DNA of 64,000 nt from Ignavibacteriales bacterium (GCA_016177735.1 JACOUS010000003.1:80883-144882), one strand, 5' to 3'; shown: positions 54,449-63,108, numbered from the stretch's first letter. Notes: generated by a model from the sequence alone, not told the origin. Translations and numbers: made by a program.

Positions 54449-55048
54449 ATGATCAAACACATACTTACTGCTGAATGCAACCGTAGTTGTTCCTATTGCA
54501 TTACAAAAAATGTAAAGATTGATGAAATAAATTCGGAAATACTTGAACAAAAACTTCCCGACCTTTATTGGCGTTTATCAATGCGGTGCGATTCAATCAT
54601 GCTCACCGGCGGCGAACCGTCACTATCGAAATATTTTGCCCGATACGTTTATTATGCCGGACAATATTTCAAACATGTTTTCATCACCACACAGAACGAA
54701 TGGCTCCTCAACTGGGAACACTCAAAAGACTATTTCGAGGCAATTACATTCTCCTGGCACGATCCCAAAGCATGGCGTTATGCAGTAACAAACGGTGCAG
54801 CGGTTTATGCTTCGATACTCACACATCTTTACTCGGACTGGCTTGTTGATACTGTCCGTAAGCTCGGCTACACCGGCTTAACAATAAATGAAAATCATTT
54901 CGGCACAGATGTTTTTGATGAGAAACAACTTCCTCAAATCAAAGGCTTCTCAATAAAAGTTAACCGCCGCGGTAAATGCATTGACGATGAAACAATCTTC
55001 ATCATGCCGGACCTATCTGTCAGAAAAAACTTTAAGGAATTTTTATGA
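54449..55048 (+). CDS. Small phage radical SAM protein
   Basis: 199 aa from the ATG at 54449, behind AAAGGAGAGAA. The radical SAM cluster motif C-x3-C-x2-C is complete: Cys10, Cys14 and Cys17 (AECNRSCSYCITK). The GGEP motif is at about residues 54-57 (MLTGGEPSLSKYF). The rest is a shortened TIM-barrel. No SPASM-type extra Cys cluster is visible. It may modify a base, a nucleotide or a protein; the substrate cannot be seen. Phage radical SAM enzymes often act in DNA modification (such as the 7-deazaguanine pathway). Confidence 0.85.
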   Translation: MIKHILTAECNRSCSYCITKNVKIDEINSEILEQKLPDLYWRLSMRCDSIMLTGGEPSLSKYFARYVYYAGQYFKHVFITTQNEWLLNWEHSKDYFEAITFSWHDPKAWRYAVTNGAAVYASILTHLYSDWLVDTVRKLGYTGLTINENHFGTDVFDEKQLPQIKGFSIKVNRRGKCIDDETIFIMPDLSVRKNFKEFL

Positions 55049-55302
55049 TAAATATTAGAACATTTGCAAATCAATCATTCCTAAAAACCGTTCAGCCGCT
55101 TGAACATGATGTATATAACTATACAAAGGTTGAGGCTCTTGATGTGCTGCTACTCACCGATAAAGCCGTTGAACTTCTATTCATTCTGAACGGAGAGAAA
55201 GTATCTCGTTGGATACCCTTCAGCCAACTACGCAAAGACAACAACAACGAAATATGGATCGCAAACTGGTTGCTCGAAAAAATAAAAGTGGAGAAGAACT
55301 GA
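55045..55302 (+). CDS. Small early phage protein, hypothetical
   Basis: 85 aa, overlapping the radical SAM gene by 4 nt, so coupled. Beta-rich middle (ALDVLLLTDKAVELLFIL, then RWIPFSQLRKDNNNEIWIAN), acidic/basic ends. Not recognised; perhaps a partner of the radical SAM protein. Confidence 0.55.
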   Translation: MINIRTFANQSFLKTVQPLEHDVYNYTKVEALDVLLLTDKAVELLFILNGEKVSRWIPFSQLRKDNNNEIWIANWLLEKIKVEKN

Positions 55303-56003
55303 TGAATGAACAGCATGAAAATTCCGTAATCGAAAAAATCAAAAAACTTTTGCGTATAAAACGCGGTGGCACAACAGCAGAAATTGAAACTGCTCTCGCT
55401 CTTGCTCAAAAACTTGCTGCTAAAAACAACATTGATATTAATTCAATAAACGAAAATGATGAAAGAGTTAAAGAACCGATCACTCATCTCAGCACAGACT
55501 CACTTGCAAGATTACAAATGGAATGTAGATATAGTGCCCTGATAGCTAATCGGTTTTTCAATGTAAGAACATTTGTTCTACGAGGAGTTAGTCATAGAAT
55601 AATATTTGTCGGAACAAAAAACGATCTCGAAATTGCACGTTACGTTTATAATTTCTTGGTTCGGCATTTCAGAAATGAATGGAACAACAATCGCGGCAAA
55701 CTTCGTAACCGGCAATCTTTCATGCTTGGTATGTATCAAGGTTTGTTCGTCAAATTAATTGCATCGGAGCCCGTTCAAGAAAAAAAAGAAGGTATCATTC
55801 ACACCGGTCACCGGTTGGAATTAACCAAGTACATTGATGAAAATTTCGGTGAACTTAATAGTAGTAAGATAAAACCGGAAAAACATGCAAGGACTGCTCA
55901 ACTTCGGGGCTACGTTGCTGGGAAGAATACCAATATTCGGAAAGGGATAAAAACAAATAATAATGCATTGTTATTATTACCTACTACAGATGAAAGGATT
56001 TAG
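55302..56003 (+). CDS. DUF2786 protein
   Basis: 233 aa from the ATG at 55302, overlapping the upstream stop. The DUF2786 motif is at the start: VIEKIKKLLRIKRGGTTAEIETALALAQKLAAKNNI (here in parts: IEKIKKLLRIKRGGTTAEIE). The following ~150 residues contain a predicted alpha/beta region with RIIFVGTKNDLEIARYVYNF and RNRQSFMLGMYQGLFVKL. The family is common in phages; function unknown. Last gene of the early operon. Confidence 0.82.
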   Translation: MNEQHENSVIEKIKKLLRIKRGGTTAEIETALALAQKLAAKNNIDINSINENDERVKEPITHLSTDSLARLQMECRYSALIANRFFNVRTFVLRGVSHRIIFVGTKNDLEIARYVYNFLVRHFRNEWNNNRGKLRNRQSFMLGMYQGLFVKLIASEPVQEKKEGIIHTGHRLELTKYIDENFGELNSSKIKPEKHARTAQLRGYVAGKNTNIRKGIKTNNNALLLLPTTDERI

Positions 56004-56064
56004 AAGATACATTGCAATACTCCCCTCAATTGCAAGTCTAACCTATTTTAAATAAATTTCGCAC

Positions 56065-56186
56065 GCTTACAAAACACACGGAGTCGTCCAAAAGTTTTTA
56101 TTGCTGGACGACTCTCCCATATCCGCAAGGACTGGGGCACCGCCCGTGTGAGGTGTAAGCAAGAGTCGTTCAGCTTTATTTTTTTT
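56065..56186 (+). ncRNA. Structured RNA element with mutually exclusive stems (candidate ncRNA/attenuator)
   Basis: A nested fold in an AT-rich region. P1: GCTTAC (56065-56070) with GTAAGC (56155-56160). P2: CACACGG (56075-56081) with CCGTGTG (56144-56150). P3: GAGTCGTCCA (56081-56090) with TGGACGACTC (56105-56114). P4: TCCC/GGGG plus TCC/GGA closing a GCAA tetraloop (56115-56137). An alternative stem pairs GCTGGACGACTC (56103-56114) with GAGTCGTTCAGC (56163-56174), 12 bp with one G-U, followed by TTTATTTTTTTT. The alternative stem competes with P3 and crosses P1/P2. This looks like a terminator/antiterminator switch or a pseudoknotted RNA. Confidence 0.6.
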
Positions 56187-56662
56187 GCTATTTTGTCATA
56201 GTGTTTAACCGGTCATCGCAAGTCACTTGTGTCACTTTAAAGCCATTCAAAGATTTTTTCGTTTCTCCACCAACTCATTATTTTATAATCAATTACCAAG
56301 AAGTGACAAAATTCGGGTTGTCACTTTAAAATCCTCGTTTAAAGTGACTTTAAAGTGACAACAAATTGCTGTTTATTAATTAGTTAAAGTCATATTTGTA
56401 ACATCATAAAACACTATTAAACGCATCTATACACGTTTTAATTGGCTTCTTAAGCATATTCTAAAAAGTGTTTAACAACTCGGAAGATTTCTCGGAATAG
56501 ATGTAAAAGTGTGCAGTTTTGTGGTAAATAATGCAATTTTTCTCAAAATACCAATTTTGTGTCCCGTATTTGTAACTTATTTGATTTTAATGGCTTGTGG
56601 AATTTTCTCATCACTTCCTCTGTTCTCTTATTACACATGAATTATTAATGAGGTATTAATCT
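56187..56662. other. Non-coding region across the prophage right end
   Basis: The ~475 nt between the RNA element and the suf promoter have no gene that I can support. They contain the AAAGTGAC array, two AGTGTTTAAC segments (56199-56208 and 56466-56475), and the proposed right end at 56545. The region is very AT-rich. Confidence 0.5.
56222..56360. promoter_or_regulatory. Cluster of six AAAGTGAC/GTCACTTT motifs near the right end
   Basis: GTCACTT(G/T) at 56222 and 56231, AAGTGAC at 56301, GTCACTTT at 56320, AAAGTGAC at 56341 and 56352. Mixed direct and inverted orientations in 139 bp. It is likely a protein-binding array: transposase end-binding sites or an enhancer/operator. Confidence 0.6.
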
Positions 56663-56691
56663 TGACTTCTTTTTCCAGATTGAGTAGGTTT
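56663..56691 (+). promoter_or_regulatory. Predicted suf operon promoter
   Basis: TTGACT at 56663-56668, a 17-nt spacer, then TAGGTT at 56686-56691, about 30 nt upstream of the sufB start. An Rrf2-type regulator at the end of the cluster could act here. Confidence 0.4.
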
Positions 56692-56721
56692 GAATTGGAA
56701 AAAATTGGAAAATGAGCAAAA

Positions 56722-58203
56722 ATGGAAGATTTAACAAAAAATAATATGCCCGATGAGCTATCCGAAGATATGAAAATGCTTGATGATCTAACTACTTCGG
56801 AATACAAATGGGGATTTGTTACGGAAATTGAAAGCGAGACTGTTCCGAAAGGTTTAAGCGAAGAGATTGTTCGTTTAATTTCTGCAAAGAAACATGAACC
56901 CGAATGGATGACCGAATGGCGATTAAAAGCTTTCAGACAATGGAAGAAAATGGAAGAACCACACTGGTCTAATGTTCACTATCCGAACATCGATTATCAG
57001 AATATCAGTTACTACTCTGCACCGAAGAAAAAACCAGAACTTAGCAGTATTGAAGAAGTAGATCCTGAATTGTTAAAAACTTTTGAGAAACTTGGAATAC
57101 CGCTTAACGAACAAAAAGTTTTAGCCGGTGTTGCAGTCGATGCAGTGTTCGATTCTGTTTCTGTTGCAACTACTTTTAAGGAAACTTTGAAAGAGAAAGG
57201 AATTATTTTCTGTCCGATATCCGAAGCGATTCAAAACCACCCTGAACTTGTTAAAAAATATCTCGGTTCGGTTGTGCCGTACACGGATAATTTTTTCGCT
57301 TCGTTGAACTCTGCGGTGTTCAGCGACGGTTCATTCGTTTACATTCCGAAAGGTGTACGCTGCCCGATGGAACTCTCAACTTATTTTAGAATCAATGCAC
57401 AGGAAACCGGGCAGTTTGAAAGAACATTAATAATTGCCGATGAAGAAGCGTACGTTAGCTATTTGGAAGGATGCACTGCACCGATTCGCGATACCAATCA
57501 ACTTCACGCAGCGGTTGTTGAATTGATTGCGCTCGATAACGCCGAGGTAAAATATTCGACAGTGCAAAATTGGTACCCCGGCGATAAAGAAGGCAAAGGC
57601 GGTATTTATAATTTTGTTACGAAGCGCGGTGCTTGCAGAGGAAAAAATTCTAAAATTTCATGGACGCAAGTTGAAACCGGTTCTGCGATAACTTGGAAAT
57701 ATCCGAGCTGTATTTTGCAAGGTGATAATTCAATCGGCGAGTTTTATTCTGTCGCAGTTACAAATAATTATCAGCAAGCCGATACCGGAACCAAAATGAT
57801 TCACCTCGGAAAAAATACAAGAAGCACTGTAATCTCAAAAGGTATTTCTGCCGGAAGAAGTAATAACTCTTACCGTGGACTAATTAGAGTTGGGAAGAAT
57901 GCTGAAGGTGCTCGTAATTTTACTCAATGCGATTCAATGCTGATGAGCGATAAATGCGGAGCGAATACTTTCCCGTACATTGAAGTGGAAAACGATTCTG
58001 CAAAAGTTGAACATGAAGCGACAACATCAAAAGTTGGTGAAGATCAGATATTCTATTTGAATCAGCGCGGCATTGCTACGGAAGATGCGGTGAATATGAT
58101 TGTAAACGGTTTCTGCAAAGAAGTCTTTAACGAACTTCCGATGGAATTTGCTGTTGAAGCACAAAAACTTCTTGCAATAAGTTTGGAAGGCTCGGTTGGC
58201 TGA
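56722..58203 (+). CDS. sufB: Fe-S cluster assembly protein SufB
   Basis: 493 aa, the usual SufB length. Typical segments seen: [85 protein letters not shown], and near the end [35 protein letters not shown] (in parts). SufB is the scaffold on which Fe-S clusters are built, in the SufBC2D complex. First gene of the cluster, with its own promoter. Confidence 0.97.
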   Translation: MEDLTKNNMPDELSEDMKMLDDLTTSEYKWGFVTEIESETVPKGLSEEIVRLISAKKHEPEWMTEWRLKAFRQWKKMEEPHWSNVHYPNIDYQNISYYSAPKKKPELSSIEEVDPELLKTFEKLGIPLNEQKVLAGVAVDAVFDSVSVATTFKETLKEKGIIFCPISEAIQNHPELVKKYLGSVVPYTDNFFASLNSAVFSDGSFVYIPKGVRCPMELSTYFRINAQETGQFERTLIIADEEAYVSYLEGCTAPIRDTNQLHAAVVELIALDNAEVKYSTVQNWYPGDKEGKGGIYNFVTKRGACRGKNSKISWTQVETGSAITWKYPSCILQGDNSIGEFYSVAVTNNYQQADTGTKMIHLGKNTRSTVISKGISAGRSNNSYRGLIRVGKNAEGARNFTQCDSMLMSDKCGANTFPYIEVENDSAKVEHEATTSKVGEDQIFYLNQRGIATEDAVNMIVNGFCKEVFNELPMEFAVEAQKLLAISLEGSVG

Positions 58204-58210
58204 TTTGTTA

Positions 58211-58249
58211 ATTCTGACGACCCCGATTTATCGGGGGACGAAGAATCTC
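58211..58249. repeat. Dispersed repeat family B, left arm of an inverted pair
   Basis: ATTCTGACGACCCCG ... GGGGGACGAAGAATCTC. Paired in inverted orientation with 58420-58460, enclosing ~170 nt without a supportable gene between sufB and sufC. The shared ends are ATTCTGA and GACGAAGAATCTC. Confidence 0.7.
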
Positions 58250-58419
58250 ATAATAGACATAACAAGAAATTTAGAAAGTGCAAGCGGGACATCGTGTAAT
58301 GTAAATATTCGGATTCTTCTACTGGGGTGCCTTTGGCATTTGCTTTATCCAGAATTAACGAAACAAAAAAATAATTAAATGGACTAATAACGAAGAAAAA
58401 TCTATCACGTAAAATCATA

Positions 58420-58460
58420 GAGATTCTTCGTCCCCGACCGAAGTCGGAGGACTCAGAATT
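58420..58460. repeat. Dispersed repeat family B, right arm of an inverted pair
   Basis: GAGATTCTTCGTCCCCGA ... CTCAGAATT, the inverted partner of 58211-58249. It ends 16 nt before sufC. Confidence 0.7.
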
Positions 58461-58475
58461 TAAAAAGGGAAAGAA

Positions 58476-59255
58476 ATGTTAACGATCAAAAATTTACATG
58501 CAAGTGTTGAAGGGAAAGAAATTCTAAAAGGGATTGATCTCGAAATTAAAACCGGTGAAGTGCATGCAATTATGGGACCGAACGGATCGGGCAAAAGCAC
58601 GCTTGCAAATGTGCTTGCCGGTCATAAAGGTTACGAAGTTACTGCCGGAGAAGTTTGGTTCGAAGGAAAAAATCTTTTGGAACTTGAACCGGAAGACAGA
58701 GCGAGAGAAGGTGTATTCCTCGCGTTCCAATATCCAGTCGAGATTTCCGGAGTAAGCAATGCAACTTTTTTGAAGACTGCAATTAATGAAATAAGAAAAT
58801 ATCACAATCAGTCTGAACTTACGCCGAAGGAATTTTTAGAATTGATGAAAGAGAAATCGAAAATTCTTGGGGTTGATGAATCGCTGATAAGCCGTTCTGT
58901 TAATGTTGGTTTTTCGGGCGGAGAAAAAAAACGGAACGAAATTTTTCAGTTGTCGATGATGAATCCCAAGCTTGCGCTTCTCGATGAAACCGATTCCGGA
59001 CTTGATATCGATGCGCTAAAAATTGTTTCGAACGGTGTGAACATTTTCAAGAATGAAAAGAACGCCGTGCTTGTTGTTACGCACTATCAAAGACTTCTCA
59101 ATTACATTGTTCCCGATTTTGTGCATGTACTTTATAAAGGAAAAATTATTAAAACCGGCGGCAAAGAATTGGCGCTCGAACTTGAAGATAAAGGTTACGA
59201 TTGGATAAAATCCGATGAAACAGAACCGGTTAAATTAGCCGAAGAAAATGTATAA
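58476..59255 (+). CDS. sufC: Fe-S cluster assembly ATPase SufC
   Basis: 259 aa, an ABC-type ATPase. Walker [19 protein letters not shown]-loop [13 protein letters not shown], signature [14 protein letters not shown], Walker [17 protein letters not shown] and H-switch VVTHYQRLL. SufC powers the SufBCD scaffold. The start follows AAAGGGAAAGAA. Spaced from sufB by repeats, and 18 nt before sufD. Confidence 0.98.
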   Translation: MLTIKNLHASVEGKEILKGIDLEIKTGEVHAIMGPNGSGKSTLANVLAGHKGYEVTAGEVWFEGKNLLELEPEDRAREGVFLAFQYPVEISGVSNATFLKTAINEIRKYHNQSELTPKEFLELMKEKSKILGVDESLISRSVNVGFSGGEKKRNEIFQLSMMNPKLALLDETDSGLDIDALKIVSNGVNIFKNEKNAVLVVTHYQRLLNYIVPDFVHVLYKGKIIKTGGKELALELEDKGYDWIKSDETEPVKLAEENV

Positions 59256-59273
59256 ATGCGGAGCGCATGAATT

Positions 59274-60632
59274 ATGAATAATCTACCCGAATTTCAAAAT
59301 ACAAAAGAATGGTACTTATCAAACTTCAAAAGCTTTGAAGAAAAAGTTAACGGTGAATCCAAAACTTTTTTTCATGAATTAAGGAAGAAAGCTATTCTGA
59401 AATTATCCGAATTAAATTTTCCTTCTACCCATCAAGAAGAATGGAAGTACACGAATGTTTCGCCGATACTAAAACAAAATTTTGTACCGGCTCAGATAGC
59501 AGATTTTTCTTTGCCGGCAAAAAGCGAAATTGAAAAATGTCTTTTCACCGGTTTTGATTATCACTTGCTTGTTTTTACAAACGGAATATTTAATAAAGAG
59601 TTGAGTAATATTTCCGAACTGCCTTCGGGTGTTTATATCGGGAATTTGAAAAACGCCGTACTTAATTCCCCGAATTTGGTTGACGGTTATTTGAACAAAT
59701 ATGCCGAAATCGAAAATGCTTTTAATGCTCTCAATCTAATTTATGCTTCCGACGGACTTGCAGTTGTAATTCCCGATAATGTAATTGTTGACAAGCCGAT
59801 TCAATTGTTATTTATAAACGGAGATTATCATAACCTGATTCTCTCGCAGCCGCGCAACATAATTGTTGCCGGAAAAAATTCGCATGTAAGTTTGATTGCA
59901 AATTATTACGGCAGCGGCGATAAACAATATTTTACAAATGCAGTTACCGAAATTTTTGCCGGTGAAAATTCGATAATCGATTTTTACAAAATCCAGAACG
60001 AATATGATGATTCGTTTCACATCGAAAAAGTTCAAGCATACCAGCAGAAAGCAAGTGTGTTCAATCATTATAATTTTACATTCGGCGGCGGACTTGTACG
60101 AAACGATATCAATTCGAAATTGGACGGCGAGAATATTGAAACACATTATTACGGTTTGTACCTCGCGAACAATAAACAACACATTGATAATCATACATTT
60201 GTAGATCATGTAAAACCGTACTGCATGAGCAACGAATTATACAAAGGTATTTTGGACGGAAGTTCGCGCGGTGTGTTCAATGGAAAAATAATTGTACGCA
60301 AGGATGCACAGAAGACAAATGCATATCAGCAGAACAAAACAATTTTACTTTCCAAAACAGCACGAGTTGATGCAAAACCGCAGCTCGAAATTTTTGCAGA
60401 CGATGTTAGATGTACTCACGGCGCAACTGTCGGGCATCTTGATGACACGGCTGATTTTTACATTCGTTCGCGCGGAATTCCAGAAGAGCTTGCAAAATCA
60501 ATGTTGATACGCGCTTTTGCAAATGATGTTGTTGAAGCTGTTAAGGTTGACGCGATTAAAGAAAAAATCAATCACATGATCTTCGAACATTTGCACAGAG
60601 TGGAAATAGTTGATTCTGAGAAATCACAATGA
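59274..60632 (+). CDS. sufD: Fe-S cluster assembly protein SufD
   Basis: 452 aa, a SufD paralogue of SufB. Seen: QEEWKYTNVSPILKQNF near the N-terminus, TFVDHVKPYCMSNELYKGIL, and AFADDVRCTHGATVGHLDD-like (here EIFADDVRCTHGATVG) followed by IRSRGIPEELAKSMLIRAF. It is the SufB partner in the SufBC2D scaffold and is needed for iron entry. It follows sufC closely. Confidence 0.95.
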   Translation: MNNLPEFQNTKEWYLSNFKSFEEKVNGESKTFFHELRKKAILKLSELNFPSTHQEEWKYTNVSPILKQNFVPAQIADFSLPAKSEIEKCLFTGFDYHLLVFTNGIFNKELSNISELPSGVYIGNLKNAVLNSPNLVDGYLNKYAEIENAFNALNLIYASDGLAVVIPDNVIVDKPIQLLFINGDYHNLILSQPRNIIVAGKNSHVSLIANYYGSGDKQYFTNAVTEIFAGENSIIDFYKIQNEYDDSFHIEKVQAYQQKASVFNHYNFTFGGGLVRNDINSKLDGENIETHYYGLYLANNKQHIDNHTFVDHVKPYCMSNELYKGILDGSSRGVFNGKIIVRKDAQKTNAYQQNKTILLSKTARVDAKPQLEIFADDVRCTHGATVGHLDDTADFYIRSRGIPEELAKSMLIRAFANDVVEAVKVDAIKEKINHMIFEHLHRVEIVDSEKSQ

Positions 60633-60725
60633 GATATACAAAACGATTTCCGAGTGTTTCCGGATAGGAAAAAAGTGATTCAATTAAAAGAATAAAAAAA
60701 AATATTGGGCATCTATCTTAAATTG

Positions 60726-60745
60726 CCACGACTTTTAAGTCGTGG
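60726..60745. repeat. Perfect 20-nt palindrome between sufD and sufS
   Basis: CCACGACTTTTAAGTCGTGG. The ~260-nt sufD-sufS gap holds this palindrome, a GGCGGCTTTAGCCTC segment and a family B hairpin, and no gene. Confidence 0.8.
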
Positions 60746-60849
60746 AAGAAATAAGAAAAAAGAATGGCGGCTTTAGCCTCAATTTTTGTGGCTCAACAAA
60801 TAAATATCTTTTTACAAAAAGAGTTTTGAGTGAATAAATATTATTAAGA

Positions 60850-60881
60850 TTCTTCGTCCCGGCAAGTCGGGACGAAGAATT
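60850..60881. repeat. Dispersed repeat family B, hairpin before sufS
   Basis: ATTCTTCGTCCCG and its complement around a short loop, about 15 nt before the sufS start. It may affect sufS translation or read-through. Confidence 0.75.
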
Positions 60882-60894
60882 ACAGAAGGTAAAT

Positions 60895-62145
60895 ATGATA
60901 AATACAATTCAAGATGTGAAAAAGAAATTTGATGTTGAAGATGTGCGGAAGGATTTCCCGATTCTTCAAAGAGCTGTAAACGGCAGCGAACTTGTTTATC
61001 TTGATAATGCTGCGACAACCCAAAAACCTCAGGCTGTTATTGACGCACTTACTCACTATTACACTTACGATAACGCGAACATTCACCGAGGATTATATTT
61101 CCTTAGCGAGTTTGCAACCGAACAGTACGAAAATGCAAGATTAAAAGTGAAGGAATTTATAAATGCAATCAGCGCTTCCGAAATTATTTTTGTACGCGGA
61201 ACTACCGAAGCAATTAATCTTGTTGCAACATCGCTCTGGCGCGAAAAATATTTTAACGAAGGCGACGAAGTAATTATTTCGAACATGGAACATCATGCTA
61301 ATATTGTACCGTGGCAGATTGCCGGCGGCAGAAAAAAAATCAATCTGAAAGTTATTCCGATTACCGACGACGGCGAACTTGATTTGAATGCATACGAATC
61401 TTTGATCAACGAAAAAACAAAACTTGTTTCGATTGTACATATTTCCAATTCGCTCGGTACGATAAATCCTATTAAAAAAATTGTTGATATCGCTCATTCA
61501 AAAAAAATTCCGGTTCTTATAGACGGTGCACAGGCAATTCCGCATTTCAAAGTGGATGTTCAGGAACTTGATGCGGACTTTTATGCTTTTTCAGGTCATA
61601 AAATTTTTGGTCCGACCGGCATCGGTGTTCTTTACGGCAAAACAGAATTACTTGAAATGATGCCTCCGTATCAGGGCGGCGGCGATATGATCCGCACAGT
61701 GACTTTTGAAAAAACTACATTTGATGATCTGCCGAGAAAATTTGAAGCCGGAACGCCGAATATTGCCGGCGCAATCGGTCTGGGTGCGGCGATTGATTAT
61801 TTAAATCAGTTTGACCGAAATGATTTATGCAATTATGAAAATGAATTGCTGAACTATGCTACTGCGAGACTTCTGGAAATTGACGGCTTGAAAATTATCG
61901 GGAACGCAAAAGAAAAAGCATCCGTTATTTCTTTTGTGATTGACGGAATTCATCCATACGATATTGGAACTATAATTGATACCGACGGCATCGCAATTAG
62001 AACCGGTCATCATTGCACACAGCCGATAATGAATCGTTACAATCTTCCGGCTACTGCAAGAGCATCGCTAAGTTTTTATAACACAAAAAGTGAAATTGAT
62101 AAACTCATAGTCGGTTTACAAAAAGTAAAAAAAATGTTTGCTTAG
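60895..62145 (+). CDS. sufS: Cysteine desulfurase SufS (group II)
   Basis: 416 aa, PLP-dependent. Seen: VYLDNAATTQKPQAVIDA, IFVRGTTEAINLVA, EHHANIVPWQ, the PLP lysine in FSGHKIFGPTGIGVLYG, and the catalytic Cys in RTGHHCTQPIM near the end. It provides persulfide sulfur for Suf assembly. No SufE or SufU gene is near, so the sulfur acceptor is encoded elsewhere or another route is used. Confidence 0.96.
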   Translation: MINTIQDVKKKFDVEDVRKDFPILQRAVNGSELVYLDNAATTQKPQAVIDALTHYYTYDNANIHRGLYFLSEFATEQYENARLKVKEFINAISASEIIFVRGTTEAINLVATSLWREKYFNEGDEVIISNMEHHANIVPWQIAGGRKKINLKVIPITDDGELDLNAYESLINEKTKLVSIVHISNSLGTINPIKKIVDIAHSKKIPVLIDGAQAIPHFKVDVQELDADFYAFSGHKIFGPTGIGVLYGKTELLEMMPPYQGGGDMIRTVTFEKTTFDDLPRKFEAGTPNIAGAIGLGAAIDYLNQFDRNDLCNYENELLNYATARLLEIDGLKIIGNAKEKASVISFVIDGIHPYDIGTIIDTDGIAIRTGHHCTQPIMNRYNLPATARASLSFYNTKSEIDKLIVGLQKVKKMFA

Positions 62146-62168
62146 TACCTCTGGTGCTGGAGAATGAA

Positions 62169-62483
62169 ATGATCGACAAAGGCAAAATAGAACAAGATAT
62201 AATTGCGAAGCTCAAAACATGTTTCGATCCTGAAATTCCGGTAGATATTTGGGAGCTTGGTTTGATTTACGAAATCAAAATTGATGACGAAGGAAATACA
62301 TATTTGAAAATGACTTTGACTTCGCCGCATTGCCCGGTTGCCGGCAGCCTTCCTCCCGAGGTCAAAGAAAAAGCTCGGAGTGTTCAAGGTGTTAAAGATG
62401 TTTATCTCGATCTTGTTTGGGAACCGGCTTGGAGAATGGATATGATGAGCGAAGAAGCAAAGCTTGAACTTGGGTTTCTATAA
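62169..62483 (+). CDS. sufT: SufT-type MIP18/DUF59 protein
   Basis: 104 aa from the ATG at 62169, behind GGAGA; a GTG at 62154 is possible. DUF59 pattern: CFDPEIPVDIWELGLIYEIKI and MTLTSPHCPVAGSLPPEV, with the conserved Cys. Family members help load or carry Fe-S clusters. Its stop codon lies in a family B repeat (62481-62504). Confidence 0.92.
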   Translation: MIDKGKIEQDIIAKLKTCFDPEIPVDIWELGLIYEIKIDDEGNTYLKMTLTSPHCPVAGSLPPEVKEKARSVQGVKDVYLDLVWEPAWRMDMMSEEAKLELGFL

Positions 62484-62504
62484 TTCTGAGCGAAGCGAAG
62501 AATC
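62481..62504. repeat. Dispersed repeat family B, copy spanning the sufT stop
   Basis: A 24-nt segment beginning TAATTCTGAGCGAAGCGAAG. Its reverse complement is identical to 1606-1629. The TAA stop of sufT is the first three bases. Confidence 0.8.
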
Positions 62505-62571
62505 GGCCGTAATTTGTTATGAGCTATTTCGTCGCTGCGCTCCGTAATATTACAAAGGAAAGGAATAAATC

Positions 62572-63108
62572 ATGTTCACTATAAATCAAAAACCGCCGAT
62601 ATACGATCCCGAAGCAGTTCAGCCGATGAGGGATGAATTAATTTATGTCGGTTTCGAAGAAATGCTTTCGCCTCAAGTTGTTGAGGATGTTTTATCACAA
62701 AAGAATGATGAAACAATTTTTGTTTTTATTAATTCCGTGTGCGGGTGTGCTGCCGGCAGTGCAAGACCCGGCGCAACACTTGCATTGCAGCATAATGTAA
62801 TTCCCGATAAACTTGTTACAGTGTTTGCCGGGCAAGACCGCGATGCCGTTGATTATCTGCGCGAAAAATTTCTTGCAGAGATTCCGCCTTCTTCCCCGTT
62901 CATGGCTTTGCTTAAAAACGGAGAATTGTTGTACGCAATGCCGCGCCACAAAATTGAAGGAAGATACGCGGATGAAATTGCCGATGATTTGAAAAATGTT
63001 TTTGAACAACATTGTAAAAAATCCGGTCCGTCAATTTCGCCGGAAAAATATGCCGAGCTTGTTCATGCAAAAGCGTGCGGCTCGAAAATACCATTGAATA
63101 ATAATTGA
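62572..63108 (+). CDS. Bacilliredoxin (BrxA/BrxB family, DUF1094)
   Basis: 178 aa; usual family proteins are ~145 aa, so the C-terminus (about residues 140-178) is somewhat longer. The redox motif CGC is in FINSVCGCAAGSARPGATLA. Bacilliredoxins remove bacillithiol from oxidised protein thiols. This is consistent with Fe-S/thiol stress physiology and the Suf context. The start is behind AAAGGAAAGGAAT. Confidence 0.9.
   Translation: MFTINQKPPIYDPEAVQPMRDELIYVGFEEMLSPQVVEDVLSQKNDETIFVFINSVCGCAAGSARPGATLALQHNVIPDKLVTVFAGQDRDAVDYLREKFLAEIPPSSPFMALLKNGELLYAMPRHKIEGRYADEIADDLKNVFEQHCKKSGPSISPEKYAELVHAKACGSKIPLNNN

Larger units (their letters stand above)
15518..56545. mobile_element. Mu-like transposable prophage (~41 kb, boundaries proposed)
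   Basis: The element lies between rlmB and sufB. It encodes Mu-type transposition functions (DDE transposase, MuB-like ATPase, Gam, gp16/GemA, Mor), a DUF935 portal, MuF, gpG and a gpI-like protease, together with a siphovirus-type tail. Proposed ends: TGTTACTC at 15518 and ...TTTCTCA at 56545, each flanked by AAATA (15513-15517 and 56546-56550) as a 5-bp target duplication. TG...CA ends and 5-bp duplications are usual for Mu relatives, but the duplicated sequence is short and AT-rich, so the exact ends are uncertain. The identity as a Mu-like prophage is firm. Confidence 0.8.

Noticed and set aside
15518..56545. Two adjacent prophages instead of one
   Set aside because: Late and early modules do not duplicate each other (one terminase pair, one portal, one transposase), and no internal end pair was seen.
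58196..58378. 60-codon open frame between sufB and sufC
   Set aside because: It overlaps the sufB end and a family B repeat; composition is not protein-like and there is no good start signal.
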